The notes below the pieces were generated by a model. It searched no databases. It saw only the letters and a list, made by a program, of their open reading frames with translations, and was not told where the DNA came from. From Rhizobium sp. 18065 (GTDB lineage Bacteria; Pseudomonadota; Alphaproteobacteria; Rhizobiales; Rhizobiaceae), in NCBI RefSeq assembly GCF_902706095.1, contig NZ_CACSJP010000008.1, forward strand, positions 1 through 64,000: a stretch of DNA of 64,000 nt. The letters run 5' to 3'. The translations under genes were made by a program, and so were the position numbers. This document shows, one piece after another, positions 46,437 to 56,306 of the stretch (position 1 is the first letter of the stretch; each line of letters opens with the position of its first letter).

Positions 46437-47522
46437 TCAGAGCCAAGCCGACGCCGGAAGGCGTTCGAACACCAACAGCTGATCGGAGCCGAAAGTCTCC
46501 GATCGCTGCAAGGAAAATCCTGCCGGAGGTCGATCCCCGGTAATTGGCGAGGGAATTCCCTCTCCGAGAGTTGCTGAACCGCGATACAGATGGATGTAAT
46601 CGACCAGTCCCTGGCTGAGGAAATTTGCGGCGACGCGCGCACCTCCCTCAACCATCAGCGAAGACACACCCCTGTCTGCGAGCCGAAGCAACAAGTCTTC
46701 GATACCATCGACCTCGACAATCTCCACACCCAGAGCCTCAAGGGCCTGACGATTTCCGACCGCTCCGACGCTCGCGGCCAGAAGTACAGGCACCTCGTGC
46801 GCCGTCTGCGCAAGCCTTGAAGAAGGCGACAGTTCGAGATTGCGATCGAGCACGATCCGCAGCGGCGACGTATGCTCAAGTCCCGGCAGTCTGACTGTCA
46901 GTTCGGGATCGTCGGCATTGGCTGTCCCGATACCCACCAGGATAGCATCGCTTTTTGAGCGCAGCAGATGAACCTCGGCACGGGCTTCGGGGCCTGTGAT
47001 CGCCACCTGACCAGCACCGACCTTGCCCAACATGCCATCGGCCGAAACAGCAAGCTTGAGAGTCACTTGCGGCCGTCCCTTTGTCTGGCGTGTGAGGTAA
47101 CCGGACATGGCCTCGCGTGCCTCGCGCTGGAGAATGCCCGTGGTCACCTCGATACCGGCATCAGCCAATATCTGCAGGCCCCGCCCGGATACCCGCGGAT
47201 CAGGATCGGCCACGGCAACAACCACACGCGATATTCCGGCTGCGATCAGCACGCCCGCGCACGGCGGAGTCACGCCATGGTGGGAACAGGGCTCAAGGGT
47301 GACATAGGCGGTCGCCCCGCTCGCCTTTTCGCCTGCGTCGGCAATTGCCTGGGGTTCGGCGTGCGGTCTGCCGCCCGGCGCGGTGACGCCACGGCCGACA
47401 ATCTCGTCATTGCTGACGATCACGCAGCCGACGGAGGGGTTGGATGCGGTCTGGCCAAGATGGGTCAGCGAGAGGCTGATCGCCTCGCGCATGAATGCCT
47501 CATCCTTTGCCGTGACGGACAA
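46437..47522 (-). CDS. ribD: Bifunctional riboflavin deaminase/reductase RibD
   Basis: A 361-residue fusion of a zinc deaminase (about 1-145) and an NADPH reductase (about 150-361). The zinc motif is HAEPQA with EPCSHHGVTPPC; the reductase half starts PQVTLKLAVSADG and contains GIGTANADDPELTVR and SLMVEGGARV. It carries out two early steps of riboflavin synthesis. The listed start is a TTG (47520-47522), because the conserved DEAFMREA segment needs it. An ATG at 47490-47492 with GGATGAGG upstream is the alternative. It is 4 nt after nrdR. Confidence 0.93.
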   Translation of the reverse strand: MSVTAKDEAFMREAISLSLTHLGQTASNPSVGCVIVSNDEIVGRGVTAPGGRPHAEPQAIADAGEKASGATAYVTLEPCSHHGVTPPCAGVLIAAGISRVVVAVADPDPRVSGRGLQILADAGIEVTTGILQREAREAMSGYLTRQTKGRPQVTLKLAVSADGMLGKVGAGQVAITGPEARAEVHLLRSKSDAILVGIGTANADDPELTVRLPGLEHTSPLRIVLDRNLELSPSSRLAQTAHEVPVLLAASVGAVGNRQALEALGVEIVEVDGIEDLLLRLADRGVSSLMVEGGARVAANFLSQGLVDYIHLYRGSATLGEGIPSPITGDRPPAGFSLQRSETFGSDQLLVFERLPASAWL

Positions 47523-47526
47523 GGGA

Positions 47527-48003
47527 TCAGTCCACCCCGTTGTCGCGCGAGATCTTCGCGTTGATCTCGGCGATCACATTCTCGAAGTCTTCGGCATGGG
47601 AGAAATCGCGGTAGACGGAAGCGTAACGGACAAAGCCAACGTCATCGAGGCTTTTCAGAGCCTCGAGCACCTGCAGGCCGATGGCTTCGGAAGAGATTTC
47701 GGTCTCACCCGAGCTTTCCAGTCTGCGAACGATACCGGATACGGCGCGTTCGATCCGGTCGCGGTCCACAGGACGCTTGCGCAGCGCGATCTCGAAAGAC
47801 CGCACCAGCTTGTCGCGATCAAAGGGCGCCTTGCGCCCGGTCTTCTTGGCAACCATCAACTCACGCAGTTGCACCCGCTCGAACGTGGTGAAACGACCGC
47901 CGCAATCGGGACAAATGCGACGCCGACGGATGGACGTGTTGTCCTCCGCCGGGCGCGAGTCCTTGACCTGTGTTTCATCCGAGCCGCAGAAAGGGCAACG
48001 CAT
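47527..48003 (-). CDS. nrdR: Transcriptional repressor NrdR
   Basis: A 158-residue regulator of ribonucleotide reductase genes. An N-terminal zinc ribbon ([17 protein letters not shown] ... [16 protein letters not shown]) is followed by an ATP-cone (about 50-140, [28 protein letters not shown]). It binds NrdR boxes when loaded with dATP. It lies 12 bp after glyA and 4 bp before ribD, in the order glyA-nrdR-ribD. Confidence 0.97.
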   Translation of the reverse strand: MRCPFCGSDETQVKDSRPAEDNTSIRRRRICPDCGGRFTTFERVQLRELMVAKKTGRKAPFDRDKLVRSFEIALRKRPVDRDRIERAVSGIVRRLESSGETEISSEAIGLQVLEALKSLDDVGFVRYASVYRDFSHAEDFENVIAEINAKISRDNGVD

Positions 48004-48015
48004 CAGCTTTCGGCC

Positions 48016-49305
<1,290 letters not shown>

Positions 49306-49441
49306 GATCGCAGGCTCCTCAAAGAGTTTGATGCTGTGGGGTATTAACGTTCCGCAGGGCCGAGGGCAATACGATCAGCGACATTTGCGCATCAAATGAC
49401 GCGACCTTCGAGATCGGTGACGAAAGCTGGTCGCAGCGAAT

Positions 49442-49472
49442 AAAAAAAGCCGCGTCCGGGAAGGACGCGGCC
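49442..49472 (-). terminator. Terminator of ldtP
   Basis: A perfect 9-bp stem (GCCGCGTCC 49449-49457, GGACGCGGC 49463-49471), followed on the minus strand by seven T, 25 nt past the ldtP stop. Confidence 0.92.
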
Positions 49473-49496
49473 ATGATTTCTGCCACCGAATCCGGC

Positions 49497-50822
49497 TTAT
49501 TGCGGCAGGAGATCGTCTTCGATCGATCCGGATACCTGTTCGACGCCGATATTGGCCTGCAGGGCCAGCTGCGCGTCGCCATCCTTCTGGTAGATATCGT
49601 CGCGGAACTGCACGACCTGGTCCTTGGCCGACCAAGCGGTGATGTAGACGATATAGACGGGCACTTCCTGGGCGAGCTTGATCGGATTGTTCTGGCGGGT
49701 CGTGATGACCCGTTCGATCTCCTGACGCGACCAGCCGGGCGTATCGCGCAACAGCCAGGTAACCAGATCGCGCACGTTCTGAACACGCATGCAGCCCGAC
49801 GATTCGAAGCGCATCAGCTTGTTGAACAGGCCCTGCTGGGGCGTGTCGTGCATGTATTCATTGTTCGGGTTGTGGAAGTTGATCTTCGTCGAGGACATGG
49901 CGTTGATCTTGCCGGGGTCCTGGCGGAACATCAGGTTCGGTGCCTTGGGCGCGAACCAGTCGACGCTTTCCGGCGACACTTCCGTGCCCTGCCCATCGAT
50001 CAGCCGAATGTTGTTGCGCGTGAGATAGGTCGGATCCTTCTGCATCAGCGGGACGATGTCCTTTTCGACGATCGAACGCGGCGCAGTCCAGTAAGGGTTC
50101 AGAATGACTTCATAGATCTTCGAGTTGATCGTGTGGGTCGGACGGTCGATACGGCCGACGACTGCGGTGTTGCGCAGCGCCACGCTGTCATTTTCTACTG
50201 CCTCGACATAGGCAGCCGGAATATTGACCATCAGGTAACGCGGACCAAGATCGCCAGACATGGACTGCAGGCGGATGAGGTTGGTGTTCAGCTGGTTGAG
50301 ACGAACATCTGCGCTGACGTTCAGTGCCTTCACGGTAAACTCGCCGAGAACGCCATCTTCCGGCAGGCCGTGACGGGCCTGGAACCGCTTGACGGCACCA
50401 TCGACATAGCTGTCGAAGGAGTTCGACATGCCGGCTTCCTGCGGCAGGTCCCCCGAAATCATCAAGCGCTGGCGCAAGGCCTGAACCGACGGATCGGTGA
50501 CGCCGAGACGCAACTTGACCTGCGGATTGACGGCCGGCCAACCGCCGTTAGACACGATCGCCTGGTACTGGGTGATCGCCTGCTGCATGTTCGTGGCACT
50601 GTTGCCGCTGATCATCGGCGTGTTGGAGGCAACCGCCGTGACCGTGCGCGAGGCCTGGGCATCGAACTGGTCATCCCAGTTGCCGCGACGCGGTGCATTG
50701 ATCAGTTCATCAATAGCCGTCTGGGCCAAAGCCTGCCCCGCGATCGCCGCGACACTGACAGCTCCCGCGCCCCGCAGAAGCGATCGACGCGAAAGATCAA
50801 CAATTCCAGACTTTTTGGACAT
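49497..50822 (-). CDS. ldtP: L,D-transpeptidase (YcbB family), LdtP-like
   Basis: A 441-residue exported enzyme that makes 3-3 peptidoglycan cross-links. The N terminus has a twin-arginine-type signal (SRRSLLRGAGAVSVAAIAGQALA). A peptidoglycan-binding helical domain (about 150-200, QRLMISGDLP ... FQARHGLPEDGVLGEFT) precedes the YkuD catalytic domain with the nucleophile Cys344 in FESSGCMRV and the His of INFHNPN upstream. The ATG at 50820-50822 follows TAGGAAAT. The neighbouring MarR gene matches LdtR of Liberibacter and Sinorhizobium, which activates ldtP. Confidence 0.92.
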   Translation of the reverse strand: MSKKSGIVDLSRRSLLRGAGAVSVAAIAGQALAQTAIDELINAPRRGNWDDQFDAQASRTVTAVASNTPMISGNSATNMQQAITQYQAIVSNGGWPAVNPQVKLRLGVTDPSVQALRQRLMISGDLPQEAGMSNSFDSYVDGAVKRFQARHGLPEDGVLGEFTVKALNVSADVRLNQLNTNLIRLQSMSGDLGPRYLMVNIPAAYVEAVENDSVALRNTAVVGRIDRPTHTINSKIYEVILNPYWTAPRSIVEKDIVPLMQKDPTYLTRNNIRLIDGQGTEVSPESVDWFAPKAPNLMFRQDPGKINAMSSTKINFHNPNNEYMHDTPQQGLFNKLMRFESSGCMRVQNVRDLVTWLLRDTPGWSRQEIERVITTRQNNPIKLAQEVPVYIVYITAWSAKDQVVQFRDDIYQKDGDAQLALQANIGVEQVSGSIEDDLLPQ

Positions 50823-51048
50823 ATTTCCTACCGTTTCGTTCTGACCCACATGGAAACGCATACCGCGCCATGGTTAACAAACAGACGCTTTTTTCGCAGA
50901 TCGAGACGATCCACAGCGTCGAGCGGGGGCTTTAAGCCGCCCCGATTTTCCACTCTGGCGGTCCCATATCAATATGGCCAATTCGTGTCAGGTGCGCGGG
51001 CTGTCACAACACTGTGTTCATGGCCGAAGCCACGTGGCGGACAAACGG

Positions 51049-51078
51049 CAAAACGGATGCTTCGCGGGAAGCATCCGT
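51049..51078 (-). terminator. Terminator of ldtR
   Basis: A perfect 10-bp stem (ACGGATGCTT 51053-51062, AAGCATCCGT 51069-51078), followed on the minus strand by TTTTG. It lies 44 nt past the ldtR stop and separates it from ldtP. Confidence 0.8.
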
Positions 51079-51121
51079 GTTTGGCGGTGGATCGCTTGCG
51101 CTGGAGGTGCGCGGCCGTGCG

Positions 51122-51631
51122 TTAGAGGCGATAGGCGATGCTGTCGTTCCAGAAGCGATCAAGGCGCTGCAGCAGCTTGTTCATTTCGCTGAATTCATCC
51201 GCGCCGATGCCGCCGACCTTCTGGATCGAGCCCATGTGACGCTCATAAAGCTTGGCGACGGTCTCGGCGATTTCCTGGCCGGCGTCAGTCAGGCTGATGC
51301 GGACCGAGCGACGGTCGACACGCGAGCGCTGATGATTGATGAAGCCGAGGTCGACGAGCTTCTTGACGTTGTAGGAGACGTTCGAGCCGAGGTAGTAACC
51401 GCGCGAGCGCAGTTCACCGGCGGTCAGTTCGGAATTGCCGATGTTGAAGAGGAGAAGAGCCTGGACAGCGTTGATGTCGCTGCGACCCTTGCGGTCGAAC
51501 TCATCCTTGATAACATCGAGAAGGCGGCGGTGGAGACGTTCCACCAGATGCAAAGACTCCAGGTAGAGCGAGCGGATTGCTTCTTCCTGCGGATCGAGAG
51601 TGGCCGGCTGTGGCTTGAGCTTGGTGTTCAT
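51122..51631 (-). CDS. ldtR: MarR family regulator LdtR
   Basis: A 169-residue winged-helix regulator: NAVQALLLFNIGNSELTAGELRSRGYYLGSNVSYNVKKLVDLGFI (HTH) and RSRVDRRSVRISLTDAG (wing). The sequence style and its position next to an L,D-transpeptidase match LdtR, known to respond to small molecules such as phloretin and benzbromarone in Liberibacter asiaticus and to activate ldtP. It has its own terminator, and ldtP starts 300 bp downstream, so they are separate transcripts. Confidence 0.9.
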   Translation of the reverse strand: MNTKLKPQPATLDPQEEAIRSLYLESLHLVERLHRRLLDVIKDEFDRKGRSDINAVQALLLFNIGNSELTAGELRSRGYYLGSNVSYNVKKLVDLGFINHQRSRVDRRSVRISLTDAGQEIAETVAKLYERHMGSIQKVGGIGADEFSEMNKLLQRLDRFWNDSIAYRL

Positions 51632-51763
51632 GTCGGTCTGCCTCACTGTTTTGTTTGGCGGTGTTGGTTTTTTCTCCCGCCTTAGTGAGGACCATATCCA
51701 ATGCGCATAAAATTCTATTTAAAACGCAGGCTTAACAGAGGCTTACCAAAGCCGCTGATGCAA

Positions 51764-52270
51764 TCAGAGTAAATCAACCGTTACACTCTCCTGCTTGTGT
51801 CTGCTTTCGAGCCACAACGCCAGGCGGAACGCCAGGTAGACCAGCGCGACCACGCTGTGCAGGACAATGGCCAGGGGATTGTGGCCGAAGATCTGCGTCC
51901 ACAAGCCGAACATCAGGATCTGCCCGCCGGCCGCCAGAGCCCAGATGACCGGTCCCCAGGCCCCGCCAAGCCACAGGCCGAGGGCTGCCACCGGGAAGAC
52001 AACGGCAAGCCCGGCTGCGGCCACGCGCCATGGCAGGCTGAGCAGGTCAAAGCGGCCCAGTCCGGCATGGCTGTAACCGACAAGCATCGACCAGTATTGC
52101 AGCCCGAACCAGAGACACGCGATGGCAACGACACGCAGGAAGATCACGAAGATGGTCTCCGTCAGGCTGCGCTTGGGCGAATTCGGCGAATCAGATTCCA
52201 TCGCGGCAGAATAGGCCTGTGAACCTTCAGCCGCCAACTGGATTGCCCTGCCCTCCCCAGACCTTTCCAT
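51764..52270 (-). CDS. DUF6163 family membrane protein
   Basis: A 168-residue protein with four hydrophobic segments (about residues 40-60, 75-95, 100-120 and 130-150) after a 35-residue polar N terminus. Motif-like pieces are WFGLQYWSMLVGY and WTQIFGHNPLAIVLHSVVALVYLAFRL. The ATG at 52268-52270 has AGGAAGGAACAGCGG upstream and is preferred to an ATG 23 codons later. Function unknown. Divergent from hemB. Confidence 0.78.
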   Translation of the reverse strand: MERSGEGRAIQLAAEGSQAYSAAMESDSPNSPKRSLTETIFVIFLRVVAIACLWFGLQYWSMLVGYSHAGLGRFDLLSLPWRVAAAGLAVVFPVAALGLWLGGAWGPVIWALAAGGQILMFGLWTQIFGHNPLAIVLHSVVALVYLAFRLALWLESRHKQESVTVDLL

Positions 52271-52428
52271 CCGCTGTTCCTTCCTGGCACAGTCGCACCG
52301 CGAAAAGAGCCGTCGGGCGACGTGGGACAATTCGCCCGGCTCAAACTGAACCAGAGACAGTCTACAACGGTTTTGCTGTGCGCGCCGACATGATATCAGC
52401 GGCAGACGATAAGACGAGGACACCTCCC

Positions 52429-53445
52429 ATGCAGGACAAGACACATCTGGTCGATGACGTGACCGGCCACCGGCGCATGCGGCGCAACCGCAAGGCGGAC
52501 TGGACACGCCGCCTTGTGCTGGAAAACCGACTGACCGTCGACGATCTGATCTGGCCGATCTTCGTGGTGCCTGGAACCGGCATCGTCGAGCCGATCGCGG
52601 CCATGCCGGGCGTCAACCGGATGAGCGTCGACAAGGCCGTCGAAGCCGCCAAGGAAGCCGCCGATCTGGGCATACCGGCGCTTGCAACGTTTCCGAATGT
52701 CGGCATGGAACTGCGCGATCAGACCGGCTCGCAGATCCTCGAGGCCAACAACCTGCTCAACCAGGTGACGGCGGCGATCAAGAAGGCCGTGCCCAACATT
52801 GGCGTGATTACCGATGTCGCGCTTGATCCGTTCACCAGTCACGGCCATGACGGCATCCTGCGTGATGGCGTGATCGTCAATGATGAAACCGTGGACCAAC
52901 TCGTCAGGGCTGCCATTCTGCAGGCCGATGCCGGGTCCGACATCATCGCGCCATCGGACATGATGGACGGCCGTATCGGCGCGATCCGCCGTGGTCTGGA
53001 CGCCGCCGGCCACCAGGATGTCGGCATCATGTCCTATGCGACGAAATTCGCTTCCTGCTATTATGGCCCCTACCGCGAGGCGATCTCGACAAGTGGCCTG
53101 CTGAAGGGCGACAAGAAGACGTACTATATTGACCCGGCCAACGGCACCGAGGCGCTGCGCGATGCGGCGCTCGATGTCGAGGAAGGTGCCGACATGCTGA
53201 TGGTCAAACCCGGCCTGCCCTATCTCGATATCTGTTGGCGCATGAAGGAAGCCTTTGGCCTTCCGGTCTTCGCCTACCAGGTCTCTGGTGAATACAGCCA
53301 GATCAAGGCTGCGGCAGCCAATGGCTGGATCGATGGCGAACGGGCGATGCTGGAAACGCTGCTGTCGTTCAAGCGTGCCGGATGCGATGGCATACTGACC
53401 TATTTCGCGGTGGACGTTGCACGGCATCTGGCCAAGAAGGGCTGA
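52429..53445 (+). CDS. hemB: Porphobilinogen synthase (delta-aminolevulinate dehydratase), Mg type
   Basis: A 338-residue enzyme that joins two 5-aminolevulinates to porphobilinogen. Schiff-base lysines are Lys206 (SYATKFAS) and Lys260 (MVKPGLPYLD). Where zinc enzymes have the Cys triad DVCLCEYTSHGHC, this one has DVALDPFTSHGHD: Ala131, Asp133 and Asp141. This is the Asp-rich pattern of Mg2+-dependent HemB in rhizobia. The ATG at 52429 follows ACGAGGACACCTCCC; longer in-frame extensions lack family support. Confidence 0.96.
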   Translation: MQDKTHLVDDVTGHRRMRRNRKADWTRRLVLENRLTVDDLIWPIFVVPGTGIVEPIAAMPGVNRMSVDKAVEAAKEAADLGIPALATFPNVGMELRDQTGSQILEANNLLNQVTAAIKKAVPNIGVITDVALDPFTSHGHDGILRDGVIVNDETVDQLVRAAILQADAGSDIIAPSDMMDGRIGAIRRGLDAAGHQDVGIMSYATKFASCYYGPYREAISTSGLLKGDKKTYYIDPANGTEALRDAALDVEEGADMLMVKPGLPYLDICWRMKEAFGLPVFAYQVSGEYSQIKAAAANGWIDGERAMLETLLSFKRAGCDGILTYFAVDVARHLAKKG

Positions 53446-53515
53446 CCCGCCAATACATTGTTGTATTTCCCGTGTTCCTCACCATATCTGATGGGCAACA
53501 TCAAAGGAGCCAACC

Positions 53516-53974
53516 ATGAGCCTCGACAGCAATCCGATCTATGCCGCACCCGACGACTGGCGCGCCTATAGCGGCGTGCTGTCACGCCGTGTCTTCGCTT
53601 TTGTCATCGACTACATGCTGGTCGCGCTGTTGTGGATACCGGCGGCCGTCGTCGTATTCTTTCTCGGCATTCTGACGCTTGGCCTCGGCTGGCTTCTCTA
53701 TCCGATCCTGTTCTTCATCGTTGCCGGGCTCTATTTCGGGATGTCGCTAGCCGGTGCAGCGCAAGCAACGCCCGGCATGCGCGCCATGGGCATCGCCATG
53801 GTCCGTCTCGACGGCCGCAAGCTCGACTTCGTCACGGCAATTGCCCATCTGGCGCTGTTCTGGATCCTCAACTCGATCCTGACCCCGCTCATTCTTCTGG
53901 CCGGCCTGTTTATCGAGCGATCGCGGCTGGTCCATGACTTGCTGCTGGGTACGGCAACTATGCGCACCGCCTGA
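53516..53974 (+). CDS. RDD family membrane protein
   Basis: A 152-residue protein with three to four TM segments. The RDD signature appears as [19 protein letters not shown], with [23 protein letters not shown] in the loop. Function of the family is mostly unknown; some members act in ion transport. CAAAGGAGCCAACC precedes the ATG. It lies 70 bp after hemB. Confidence 0.88.
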   Translation: MSLDSNPIYAAPDDWRAYSGVLSRRVFAFVIDYMLVALLWIPAAVVVFFLGILTLGLGWLLYPILFFIVAGLYFGMSLAGAAQATPGMRAMGIAMVRLDGRKLDFVTAIAHLALFWILNSILTPLILLAGLFIERSRLVHDLLLGTATMRTA

Positions 53975-54004
53975 AGGCAGCCATTTCTGCCCTGGACCAA
54001 GAAT

Positions 54005-54031
54005 ACACTCCGGCAAACCACACCGGAGTGT
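54005..54031. terminator. Hairpin between RDD gene and bpt
   Basis: A perfect 9-bp stem (ACACTCCGG 54005-54013, CCGGAGTGT 54023-54031) with a 9-nt loop. On the plus strand it is followed by TGACCTTTTA, which makes a weak terminator; the TTGACC at 54031-54036 could also be a -35 element for bpt. Confidence 0.45.
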
Positions 54032-54098
54032 TGACCTTTTACAATCTTGCGCCATCCTAGCCAATAACGACATGCAAGAGGATTCTCGTCAGCGGCAG

Positions 54099-54860
54099 AT
54101 GAATACCCAAACCTCTCCATCCCCGCAGTTTTATCTCACGGCTCCGGCGCCGTGTCCCTATCTGGCGGGGGAAATGGAACGGAAGGTGTTCACGCATCTG
54201 GTCGGCCAGCGGGCCACGGAAATGAACGACCTCCTGACGCAAGGCGGGTTCCGCCGGTCGCAGAACATCGCGTACCGGCCAGCCTGCGAAAGCTGCCGCG
54301 CCTGCGTCTCCGTCCGCATCCTCGTCAATGAATTCAAACCCAGTCGCGCATTCCGCCGGGTCGAGGCCAGCAATCTCGACGTGATAGCGACCATCTTTCC
54401 TGCCCAGCCTTCGACCGAGCAGTTTTCCCTGTTTCGCACCTATCTTGACGACCGGCACCCGCAAGGCGGCATGTCGGACATGTCGGCACTCGACTATGCG
54501 ATCATGATCGAAGACAGCCATGTGCAGACGCGGGTGATAGAATATCGTCTGCGCAGTCCCGGTGATGGACTATCGGCGCATCCCAAAGGCGAACTGATCG
54601 CGGTTGCGCTCACCGACCTGATGAGCGACGGGCTGTCGATGGTCTATTCCTTCTTCAACCCCACGATGGACAAGCGCTCTCTGGGCACGATGATGGTGCT
54701 GGATCATATCTCCCGCGCCAGGACGCTCGGGCTGCCGCATGTCTATCTCGGCTATTGGGTCCAGGGCTCACACAAGATGGGCTACAAGACCCGTTTCCAG
54801 CCGCAGGAGCATCTGCTCAATCAAGGCTGGACACGTTTTAATCCCGAAGCGGAAGAATAG
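54099..54860 (+). CDS. bpt: Aspartate/glutamate leucyltransferase (Bpt)
   Basis: A 253-residue N-end rule enzyme that transfers leucine (occasionally arginine) to N-terminal Asp or Glu, marking proteins for ClpAP. The ATE_N half has [21 protein letters not shown] and the Cys-rich [16 protein letters not shown]; the ATE_C half has [21 protein letters not shown] and [24 protein letters not shown]. The start is uncertain: an in-frame ATG at 54072 adds nine residues (MQEDSRQRQ), and neither has a strong Shine-Dalgarno. I take 54099 because the conserved [19 protein letters not shown] begins there. Confidence 0.93.
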   Translation: MNTQTSPSPQFYLTAPAPCPYLAGEMERKVFTHLVGQRATEMNDLLTQGGFRRSQNIAYRPACESCRACVSVRILVNEFKPSRAFRRVEASNLDVIATIFPAQPSTEQFSLFRTYLDDRHPQGGMSDMSALDYAIMIEDSHVQTRVIEYRLRSPGDGLSAHPKGELIAVALTDLMSDGLSMVYSFFNPTMDKRSLGTMMVLDHISRARTLGLPHVYLGYWVQGSHKMGYKTRFQPQEHLLNQGWTRFNPEAEE

Positions 54861-54902
54861 CCGTCAAGTCTATCAGACGGTTGTGCCAATATCATACAGT
54901 AA

Positions 54903-54933
54903 GGCCCCGGATGCGATTTCCACATCCGGGGCC
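54903..54933. terminator. Hairpin between bpt and the methyltransferase gene
   Basis: A perfect 11-bp stem (GGCCCCGGATG 54903-54913, CATCCGGGGCC 54923-54933) between convergent genes. No long T run follows on either strand, so this may act as a Rho-assisted or RNA-stability element. Confidence 0.5.
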
Positions 54934-54946
54934 ATGTTGTTTCGTT

Positions 54947-55990
54947 TCAGGACAGCTTGCGAATGATGCCGTAAACAACGTTCCGGTTCTGGCCGAAACG
55001 AACGCTGCCTTCGAATTTCTGATCACCGACGCTGCCGTTGATGATGCGCCACATGTCTTCTTCGCTGCGCAGCAGCAAAGCCCAGTTCATGAAGCTCTCC
55101 ATATAGCCATCGACGCCGATATCGGTGGCGAAATTGGCAAACAGGAAGACACCGTTCGGCTTCAGCATGCTGAGGCAACGCTGCGTCAGCTTCATCGACA
55201 CCTTGTCGTTGAGATAATCGTAGAGACCGGCCGCATAGATGAAGTCGAATGTACCGAGCTGGTGGCGACCGGCCAGAAGGCCGCGTACGGAGCCATCGAT
55301 CGCTTCGATGCAGGTGCCGGAGAAATCGCGCGCAATTGCACCGACGCTCATCGGGTCCTGGTCCAGAGCAACCCAGCGCTTAAGACGTCCCTCCTTCAGG
55401 GCACTGGAGCGATTGGCTTCGCGCAGGTGACCGGCGGCAATCGTCAGAACTTCCGCTCCCGGACCACGAGATGTAGCAATTTCATCAACATGCTGGGTCA
55501 GCAGGTCGCGGCGCTCACGCACAGCGACGGAGGATGACGCATCCTTGGTGTAATCGTAGAGTGCCTTGCCAAGCGGTGTCGCGTTGGCGATCTCGTTGGC
55601 AACACTCGGGTGGCCGTAGATAAAGTCGAGAAGCTGGGCATCGCCCGAATAACCGCGCGGCTTGGTAAAAGACCAGCGGGTAAAGGGATCCTGGAGAAAA
55701 TAGCTTGCAACCGGGTGTTGCTGCGCAATCGGGATCAATTGCTGCCAGACGCTCGGTTCATAACGCATGCGGGCATCGTGAAGAGAACCGGCGATGCGGT
55801 GGATGATCTGCTGCGGCTCGGCGCCGCGTTCGAACTGCTGCATTGCAATATTCAGCATCAAGCCAAGCTCGACCTTGGCGTTCTGCAATTCGTCCGCCTT
55901 CCAGCGGGTACCGGGCGCCACCATGTGCGCTGCAATAGATTCAGGAGTAATAAGGCTTTCGCCGTCCAATGAAATTTCGATCTGTCTCAT
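54947..55990 (-). CDS. SAM-dependent methyltransferase (extracellular-factor type)
   Basis: A 347-residue protein. An N-terminal helical region (about 1-160, with QQFERGAEPQQIIHRIAGSLHDARM) precedes a Rossmann methyltransferase fold: GAEVLTIAAGHLREANRSSAL (motif I), VALDQDPMSVGAIARD and FDFIYAAGLYDYLNDKVSMKLTQRCLSMLKPNGVFLFANF. Relatives include enzymes implicated in 3-hydroxypalmitate methyl ester-type signal synthesis; the substrate here is not known. The ATG at 55988-55990 follows GGTGGGTCGGCGT. It is divergent from a GGDEF-EAL gene. Confidence 0.75.
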   Translation of the reverse strand: MRQIEISLDGESLITPESIAAHMVAPGTRWKADELQNAKVELGLMLNIAMQQFERGAEPQQIIHRIAGSLHDARMRYEPSVWQQLIPIAQQHPVASYFLQDPFTRWSFTKPRGYSGDAQLLDFIYGHPSVANEIANATPLGKALYDYTKDASSSVAVRERRDLLTQHVDEIATSRGPGAEVLTIAAGHLREANRSSALKEGRLKRWVALDQDPMSVGAIARDFSGTCIEAIDGSVRGLLAGRHQLGTFDFIYAAGLYDYLNDKVSMKLTQRCLSMLKPNGVFLFANFATDIGVDGYMESFMNWALLLRSEEDMWRIINGSVGDQKFEGSVRFGQNRNVVYGIIRKLS

Positions 55991-56306
55991 ACGCCGACCC
56001 ACCAAACACAAGAGTTACCGTTAAGAATTTAGTTACCATAGTTGCAATTGATGAGAGCTGCTACTCACTTTGGTAACTTTTAAGTAGTTTGGTTAATGCT
56101 CTTGGCATTCGCATGCGGTGACCGAAAAGATCGCGCTGAACCTTTTTGGGATGCAACTCGAAGCCAGTTGGCCTCTTCTCGAAGTTGCGCTATGGACGAA
56201 TGACTGGATGGACGGCCCGTGATACAGAAAAGCAGGTGCTTATTGTCTATTCCTACCGGGGTTCGTGCGACCAACATCGGCTCTGTATGTCACGGAGCGC
56301 TAATCG
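55991..56306. promoter_or_regulatory. Divergent region, methyltransferase/GGDEF-EAL
   Basis: This 316-bp region is AT-rich on its left side. GTTACC occurs at 56014-56019 and 56032-56037 and in inverted form (GGTAAC) at 56072-56077, with TTAAG-type elements between. These could be regulator sites. I call no promoter with confidence and find no gene. Confidence 0.35.

Noticed and set aside
49473..51125. 550-codon plus-strand ORF antisense to ldtP
   Set aside because: The translation has no domain; ldtP is certain.
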